From NCBI RefSeq assembly GCF_037040815.1, contig NZ_CP146232.1:558001-622000 (forward strand): a stretch of 64,000 nt of DNA. Reading direction: 5' to 3'. The notes under the pieces were generated by a model, which saw nothing but the letters and a program-made list of their open reading frames with translations, did no database searches and was not told the DNA's origin. This DNA is from Pararoseomonas sp. SCSIO 73927. GTDB taxonomy: Bacteria > Pseudomonadota > Alphaproteobacteria > Acetobacterales > Acetobacteraceae. The translations under genes and the position numbers were made by a program. The stretch's first letter is position 1. Every line of letters begins with the position of its first letter. This document shows, piece by piece, positions 59,316 to 64,000 of this stretch.

Positions 59316-60632
59316 TTAAAGGTCCAGCGCTCCCGCCCAATCGCGCAAGTTCCGAATGTAGAGATCGGGAACCTCCATGGCTGCAAAGTGGCCGCCCTGC
59401 GGTATTTCCGACCAGTGCCGCAAGTTGTAGCCCTGCTCGACGAAGCTACGCGGCGGATTAGGCGAGCGCGCGTCCCCAGCATAGGCCGCGAAGCCGGTCG
59501 GAACCTCGACGCGCAAGCCCGCCGGCATCTGCTTGACGCGCTCCTCCTCACTCCCAGTGTAGAACCATGTCGAGGTCTGAAATGCGTCGTTCATGACGTA
59601 GATCATGGCATTGGTGAGCAGCTGGTCCATCGAGAAGACCTGATCGAAAGGCCGGGTCCGCCGATCGGACCACCCGTAGAAGCGCTGGATCAGCCATGCC
59701 GCCTGCGCCACGGGGTTGTCGGTCATTGCGTAGGCCAGTGACTGCGGTTCGGTCGCCTGCAGCTGATAGTAGGCACCCCAGCGCCGCTCATCCTCCTCCG
59801 CGTCCGCCTGAAAGCGCCTCTCCGCCTCGGTCAGGGCCGGTACCTGCGGGGCCGCGATCATGAGATTGAGGTGAATGGCCTTCACGGAGTGCGGAAAATC
59901 GATCGCGAGCCACCCCGTTACACCCGCTCCCCAATCGCCGCCCTGAGCATAGTAGCTCCCGTGGTCCAGCTGCTCCCGCATCAACCTGTCCCAGAGACGC
60001 GCCGTGGTGCGCGCCCCGATTGGGCGGATCGGCTTGCCGGACGAGCCGAAGCCGGGGAGGGATGGGATGACGAGATCGAAAGCGATGTCCGACACCGCTC
60101 CGAACCGGGATGGAAAGGCGAGCGGCTCGATGACCTGCCAGAACTCGAAGACCGAGCCCGGCCAGCCATGCGTGAGGAGCAGAGGAAGGCGCGCCTTGTT
60201 GGGACCGGCCTCCCTGATGACATGGATGAAGTGGATGTCCAGGTCTTCGATCCGGGTCGTGAACTGTGGAAAGCGATTGAGCGTCCGTGCCGCGCCCTCC
60301 ATGTCGAAGCGGTCCGACCAGTGGTCGATCAGCGCGCGCAGGTAGTCCGCATCCATGCCGTAGCTCCAGGCGGAGCCGGGCACCGGGCGCGGGAAGCTGA
60401 ACGACTTAATCCTCTGGCGTAGCGTGTCGAGGCGGTCGGCGCTCCATTCCACTTCGTAACGCTGCAACGCCCGTGCTGGGATCGGCGTGGCGCCCGCGCG
60501 CCGCCCTGCGGGAGGGCTCAGCATCGCTGCGGCGATCCCTGCCCCGGTCCGCAGGACTGCCCGGCGCGATGAGCCGGACCCGGAAGGCGGCGAGGCCGTC
60601 GCGGTCGGAGGGGCGCTGCGTGACGCACGCAT
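59316..60632 (-). CDS. Tat-exported epoxide hydrolase
   Basis: This 438-residue alpha/beta hydrolase of the epoxide-hydrolase (EPHX/EHN) group has a twin-arginine leader (SSRRAVLRTGAGIAAAML) followed by the EHN N-terminal domain (YEVEWSADRLDTLRQRIKSFSFP). The oxyanion motif is LTHGWPGSVFEFW. The nucleophile Asp is in YYAQGGDWGAG and the His in EIPQGGHFAAMEVPD. Its stop codon TAA (59316-59318) coincides with the TTA flank of the IS630 element, so the IS abuts the gene with no base lost. It is the last gene of a leftward unit with the nitroreductase (57 bp gap) and isochorismatase genes. Confidence 0.92.
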   Translation of the reverse strand: MRASRSAPPTATASPPSGSGSSRRAVLRTGAGIAAAMLSPPAGRRAGATPIPARALQRYEVEWSADRLDTLRQRIKSFSFPRPVPGSAWSYGMDADYLRALIDHWSDRFDMEGAARTLNRFPQFTTRIEDLDIHFIHVIREAGPNKARLPLLLTHGWPGSVFEFWQVIEPLAFPSRFGAVSDIAFDLVIPSLPGFGSSGKPIRPIGARTTARLWDRLMREQLDHGSYYAQGGDWGAGVTGWLAIDFPHSVKAIHLNLMIAAPQVPALTEAERRFQADAEEDERRWGAYYQLQATEPQSLAYAMTDNPVAQAAWLIQRFYGWSDRRTRPFDQVFSMDQLLTNAMIYVMNDAFQTSTWFYTGSEEERVKQMPAGLRVEVPTGFAAYAGDARSPNPPRSFVEQGYNLRHWSEIPQGGHFAAMEVPDLYIRNLRDWAGALDL

Positions 60633-60689
60633 GGTCTGGTCTCCTGAGGGTCTTGAGCGAACGGGGCGACTCTCCCGAAGCTCCGGAAT

Positions 60690-61307
60690 TCAGACGAGTT
60701 CCAGCACCTGCGAGAGCGGCCGACGCGGCTTCTGTGGCCAATTCTCCGGCCTGGCGATCCCGACGGCCAGCAGCATCACCGGGATCTCGTCCATCCGGAG
60801 GCCGAACTCACGGATGACGCCTTCCGGCTCGAAACCGATCATCGGCGCCGTGCCCAGCCCCAAGGCAGTGGCCGCGTGGATCAGCGTCGCCGCCCCGAAC
60901 GTCGCCGTCCGGATCGCCTCGTCGCGCTGTCGCCCGGGCTGCCCGGAGTACAGTGTCCTGGCCGCGGCCTCCCAGCCGGGAACCATAGCGGCCGGCATGA
61001 TCCCTGCGTCCACGACGGGGGCGAGCCGCTCCGCGACTACGGACTCATCCGTCACCTGGCCGCAGACGACGAAGGTCACCGCCGCCTCCTCCACCTTGGC
61101 CTGGTTCCAGGCCACCGCGCGCAGCCGCGCCTTCGCCTCTGGCGTGCGGGCGGCGATGAAGCGCCAGTTCTGAAGATTGAACGAGGTGGGCGCTCTCGTC
61201 GCCAGGGAGACCAGCTCCGCGATCACCTCGTCGCCGATGCGGCCCGAAGGATCGAACAGGTTGATCGTGTTGCGCCGCTCGATGGCGTCGATGATCGGAT
61301 TGCTCAC
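60690..61307 (-). CDS. Nitroreductase family protein
   Basis: This 205-residue FMN-dependent oxidoreductase has IIDAIERRNTINLFDPSGRIGDEVIAELVSLATRAPTSFNLQNWRFI, the flavin-binding N-terminal block. AALIHAATALGLGTAPMIGFEPEGVI and PVMLLAVGIARPENW are at the C-terminus. Family members reduce nitroaromatics, quinones or enones. The start is GTG at 61307 with AGGA upstream; a 37-codon longer frame has no homology. It lies between the isochorismatase and epoxide hydrolase genes on the same strand. A shared detoxification role is plausible. Confidence 0.9.
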   Translation of the reverse strand: MSNPIIDAIERRNTINLFDPSGRIGDEVIAELVSLATRAPTSFNLQNWRFIAARTPEAKARLRAVAWNQAKVEEAAVTFVVCGQVTDESVVAERLAPVVDAGIMPAAMVPGWEAAARTLYSGQPGRQRDEAIRTATFGAATLIHAATALGLGTAPMIGFEPEGVIREFGLRMDEIPVMLLAVGIARPENWPQKPRRPLSQVLELV

Positions 61308-61369
61308 TGGTCCTGCCTCTCGGAATAATCTGCGCTGCGGCGGTGCCGGGGGTTCATCCGCGGCCATCG

Positions 61370-62032
61370 TTACTGCCTGGACTGAGAGGTGCCCTCGGCG
61401 CGGTTCCCGATCGCCCATTTGCCGTAGGGGATCTGCACCTGCCCGAAAGTCGAGTGCGGCCGGAGAAGGTCGACGACGCCCTGATAGGTCTCGGTGCGTG
61501 CCCAGTCCTGCTGAAGCTCGTAGACGAAATGCTGCGCCGTCAGCGGCACCGCACCCGCCTGCATCATGCGGTCCACGGCGCGATTATGAACCTGCGGCGA
61601 CGTGTCCCCGCAGGCATCGGACACGAAGTACGCCTGGTGGCCGCGCGCGATCGCCTCCAGCACGTTGAAGGTCGCGCAGGCACCAGTCCACAGGCCGGCA
61701 ATGATAAGTCTTCGCCGGCCCGTTGCGGCGACGGCCTCCACAAAACCTCTGTCCAGCCAGGCATTAATGGAAGTCCGGTCCACGATCGGAATGTCGGGCA
61801 GCACATCCCGTGCGATCTCGGGGGCAAAAGGGCCCGCGAAGGATTCGGCGGTGATCGTCGTCAGCACCGTCGGCATGCCGAACAGCTTCGCTGCCTTGGC
61901 GAGGATCTGGGCATTGTTGAGCACGGAGATCGGGTCGTCGCTGCGCAACCCCATCAGCATCTGCGGCTGGTAGTCGATGAGAAGGAGCGCGGCGTCCGCG
62001 GCCGTGATGAAACTGGTGAGAGAGACGGTCAT
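61370..62032 (-). CDS. Isochorismatase-family cysteine hydrolase
   Basis: This 220-residue hydrolase has the Asp of ALLLIDYQPQMLMG and the nucleophile Cys in IIAGLWTGACATFNVLEAIARGHQAYFVSDACGD. The middle catalytic Lys of the classical triad is not obvious, because the region reads PIVDRTSINAWLD, so activity could differ. The tail VYELQQDWARTETYQGVVDLLRPHSTFGQVQIPYGKW resembles the YcaC-like subgroup. The ATG at 62032 begins at the family start. It heads the leftward unit with nitroreductase and epoxide hydrolase. Confidence 0.87.
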   Translation of the reverse strand: MTVSLTSFITAADAALLLIDYQPQMLMGLRSDDPISVLNNAQILAKAAKLFGMPTVLTTITAESFAGPFAPEIARDVLPDIPIVDRTSINAWLDRGFVEAVAATGRRRLIIAGLWTGACATFNVLEAIARGHQAYFVSDACGDTSPQVHNRAVDRMMQAGAVPLTAQHFVYELQQDWARTETYQGVVDLLRPHSTFGQVQIPYGKWAIGNRAEGTSQSRQ

Positions 62033-62376
62033 CCCACTGCTCCCGTCACGGGCGGGCGCTCGGCTCTGGCCCGCCACGGCAGGCTGGGCGAACGCCGCTT
62101 TGGTGCGGCCACGGGCGTCCTGGACATCGGTGCCTCCTCGCTCTCAACTCACACGTGCCGGTGTGTCCCTCGGGCCGGCCAGGACACCGGGGCCCTCGCT
62201 GGATAGCCGGCGTCGGGCTGAGTTCGTAGGTCCAGTTGCCGGGGCCAGATCAGTCCGCCCCTGCCACGTTCTGCCACCCCCCGTAGCGCGGGTGCTGAGT
62301 GGTTGCTGGCTCCGGAAGGGCAGCTCGATCTCGGGTCACCCGCACGCCCCGCTCGACCACCGCACCGCGGGAGGGC
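62033..62376. other. Intergenic region upstream of the isochorismatase unit
   Basis: No gene is supported in these 344 bp. They lie downstream of the leftward MocR-type gene and upstream of the isochorismatase start, so they should hold that promoter. A short CACAC/GTGTG dyad near 62150-62165 is the only symmetric element seen. Confidence 0.45.
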
Positions 62377-63894
62377 TCATGACAGGATCGCCCGCCTGAG
62401 ACGTCGCGCGGCGTCCGTCATCCGGCCGGCGGACGTGGCCGCGAAGCCAAGGACCAGTCCCGGCCGCCCACCCTCCATGTAGTAGCCGGTCAGGGGCGGG
62501 GTCTGCAGGCCGAGCTGGGCGGCCGCCGCGCTGACCGCGATGTCGGACCGGCCCGCGTCGTTGAGGGTGACGGGGAAGTGCAGCCCGGCTTCCACTCCGT
62601 CGCGGTGCCAGTGGATCACGTCGGAGCATTCGGCCTCCAGGGCCCGAAGCAGGGCATCCCGCCGCTCGGCATAGGCCACGCGCATGCGGCGGAGGTGGCC
62701 ACTGAGATGCCCTTCGCCGATGAAGTCGGCCAGCGTCGCCTGCATCGGCTCCGGCGGGTGCCGGTCGGCCAGGGCGCGGACGGCTGTGAAGGCCGGTGCC
62801 AGCCCTTCGGGCGCCACGAGAAAGCCGAGCCGCAAGGCCGGGGCCAGCACCTTGGCGAAGGTGCCGACATAGATCACGCGCCGGCTTGCGCCGTAGGACT
62901 GAAGGGCCCGCAAGGGGCGCAATGGACGGCCCGCGTAGCGGTAGTCTCCGTCGTAGTCGTCCTCCACGATCCAGCTATTCGCCTTCTCGGCCCAGCGCAG
63001 CAGCGCGAGGCGGCGCGGCAGAGTCGTGGTGACGCCTAACGGATACTGGTGCGACGGGGTGACAAGGGCCAGCCGCGCGGCGGGCGCCGCCCCGATGCCG
63101 GCATCCACCACCAACCCATCCCGATCCACTGGAACGGGGATCAGCCGGGCACCTGCGGCGGCCAGAGCCCCTCGTCCTGCCACGTAGGCCGGCTCCTCAA
63201 CCCAAGCTGCATCTCCGGGATCGAGGAGCACGCAGGCGGCGAGCGCGATCGCCTGCTGAGACCCGGCCGTGACGATGATGTCCTCGGCGGAACATGACAG
63301 ACCGCGGGTTGCGCCGAGATGTCCCGCGATGGCCTGCCGCAGCGCGAGCAGGCCTGCCGGGTCGGAGTAGCCGAGGCGGCTGGAGCCCACACAACCGCGC
63401 CAGAACCGGGCCGAGAGCCTGGACCACACGGCGTGGGGAAACAGGTCGAGAGCCGGAACGCCCGGTGCCAGAAGCCCGGCCTCCCGTCGCGCCGGAGTGG
63501 CCGTGAGTTGCGAGAGGACTTGCCCTCGCCGTGACAGCACGGGCACGGACCGCCCGGGCAGAAGGTCCGGATCTGCCGGGAAGCTGGCCGGAGGCGCGCT
63601 TCCCTCGGGAAGGGTGTCCGTGACGAACAGGCCGGAACCGCGACGGCTCGTCGCGAAGCCCTCGGCGATGAGGGCCTCGTAGGCCAGGACGACGGTCTGC
63701 CGAGAGACATCGAGGTCGGCGGCCAACACGCGGCTGGATGGCAGACGCAGGCCCGGAGGCGCCCGGCCCTCCAGGATCGCGTCCTGCAGGAAGGAGACGA
63801 TCTGCCGCTGCCGTGATGCGATCGCCTCCGGATCGAGCCTGAAGTTGTTCCAGAGGGGTGGGGAAGGTCGGCGGGGCATGGCGGGCGGACTCAT
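62377..63894 (-). CDS. MocR/PdxR-type GntR regulator with aminotransferase domain
   Basis: This 505-residue regulator has an N-terminal GntR winged helix (QRQIVSFLQDAILEGRAPPGLRLPSSRVLAADLDVSRQTVVLAYEALIAEGFATSRRGSGLFV). A fold-type-I PLP aminotransferase-like domain follows, with LGYSDPAGLLALRQAIAGHLGATRGL, the PLP-contacting VEDDYDGDYRYAGRPL and the Schiff-base Lys in YVGTFAKVLAPALRLG. Relatives control vitamin B6 or amino-acid metabolism. It is divergent from a truncated gene at 63970 that looks like a PaiB-type protein, a frequent partner of MocR regulators. Confidence 0.93.
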   Translation of the reverse strand: MSPPAMPRRPSPPLWNNFRLDPEAIASRQRQIVSFLQDAILEGRAPPGLRLPSSRVLAADLDVSRQTVVLAYEALIAEGFATSRRGSGLFVTDTLPEGSAPPASFPADPDLLPGRSVPVLSRRGQVLSQLTATPARREAGLLAPGVPALDLFPHAVWSRLSARFWRGCVGSSRLGYSDPAGLLALRQAIAGHLGATRGLSCSAEDIIVTAGSQQAIALAACVLLDPGDAAWVEEPAYVAGRGALAAAGARLIPVPVDRDGLVVDAGIGAAPAARLALVTPSHQYPLGVTTTLPRRLALLRWAEKANSWIVEDDYDGDYRYAGRPLRPLRALQSYGASRRVIYVGTFAKVLAPALRLGFLVAPEGLAPAFTAVRALADRHPPEPMQATLADFIGEGHLSGHLRRMRVAYAERRDALLRALEAECSDVIHWHRDGVEAGLHFPVTLNDAGRSDIAVSAAAAQLGLQTPPLTGYYMEGGRPGLVLGFAATSAGRMTDAARRLRRAILS

Positions 63895-63969
63895 GTAGCA
63901 GCCGCAACCGGACCTAGGACATCAGCCCCGGCATGGCTACCGAGGATGTCCCCCCACCTGGAACGCGCC

Positions 63970-64000
63970 ATGTACGTTCATTCCGCCTTCCGCATCGGTC
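63970..64000 (+). CDS. Probable FMN-binding PaiB-like protein, first 10 codons
   Basis: Only MYVHSAFRIG is visible before the window ends. PaiB-type FMN-binding proteins begin with MYxPxxFR and are often divergent from MocR genes. The 75 bp between it and the MocR gene would hold both promoters. This is a tentative call. Confidence 0.4.
   Translation, partial: MYVHSAFRIG

Noticed and set aside
1..64000. CRISPR arrays or rRNA genes
   Set aside because: No regularly spaced repeats of 25-40 bp with spacers and no rRNA sequence were seen by eye on either strand.

Overview
The window is about 70% GC, densely coded on both strands. It reads like the chromosome of a Roseomonas-like member of the Acetobacteraceae (Alphaproteobacteria). 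The basis is the rplI-dnaB-alr-mlaEF core block, a Bug/TctC-type solute receptor, DUF1127 and DUF2946 proteins, VirA/VirG-type two-component proteins and many orphan LysR/MarR/HxlR regulators. The genus is an inference. No intact rRNA or tRNA gene and no CRISPR array was seen.

Region 1 (1-4.8 kb) is conserved core: the end of rplI, a terminator, then dnaB, alr and the mlaE/mlaF ABC pair. Region 2 (4.9-19.5 kb) is accessory metabolism and uptake: two small proteins beside a 42-bp near-palindrome, a pirin, a TctC receptor preceded by three 20-bp tandem repeats, a DUF2946/TonB-receptor/PepSY iron-uptake set, a LysR gene, an SDR coupled to a SnoaL-like protein, an orphan VirG-like regulator and a secreted alpha/beta hydrolase.

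Region 3 (20-36.7 kb) is rich in signalling: a winged-helix/NB-ARC regulator, a P450, an HxlR regulator, a BenE transporter divergent from an OhrR-like MarR regulator, and a tightly overlapping operon of VirG-like response regulator, diheme cytochrome c peroxidase and VirA-like sensor kinase. Next come a nonsense-mutated copy of the alpha/beta hydrolase, a GMC oxidoreductase and a third VirG-like protein whose receiver has lost all the key residues. An AT-rich 18-bp motif is shared exactly between the OhrR-like/benE intergenic region and the promoter of the hydrolase pseudogene.

Region 4 (37-58 kb) looks like an old genomic island. It opens with the 3' half of a tRNA-Arg gene and a decayed tyrosine integrase, and a second decayed integrase lies at its far end. 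Between them are orphan small genes, a lone AAA ATPase, an MFS-arsB pair, a PAS-LuxR regulator, CsbD, a decayed PACE efflux gene with its LysR regulator, a LOV-type hybrid histidine kinase and a DUF3182/hydrolase/glgX cluster.

Region 5 (58-64 kb) has a complete IS630-type element inserted exactly at the stop codon of a Tat-exported epoxide hydrolase. It continues with a nitroreductase, an isochorismatase-type hydrolase, a MocR/PdxR regulator and the first codons of a probable PaiB-like protein.
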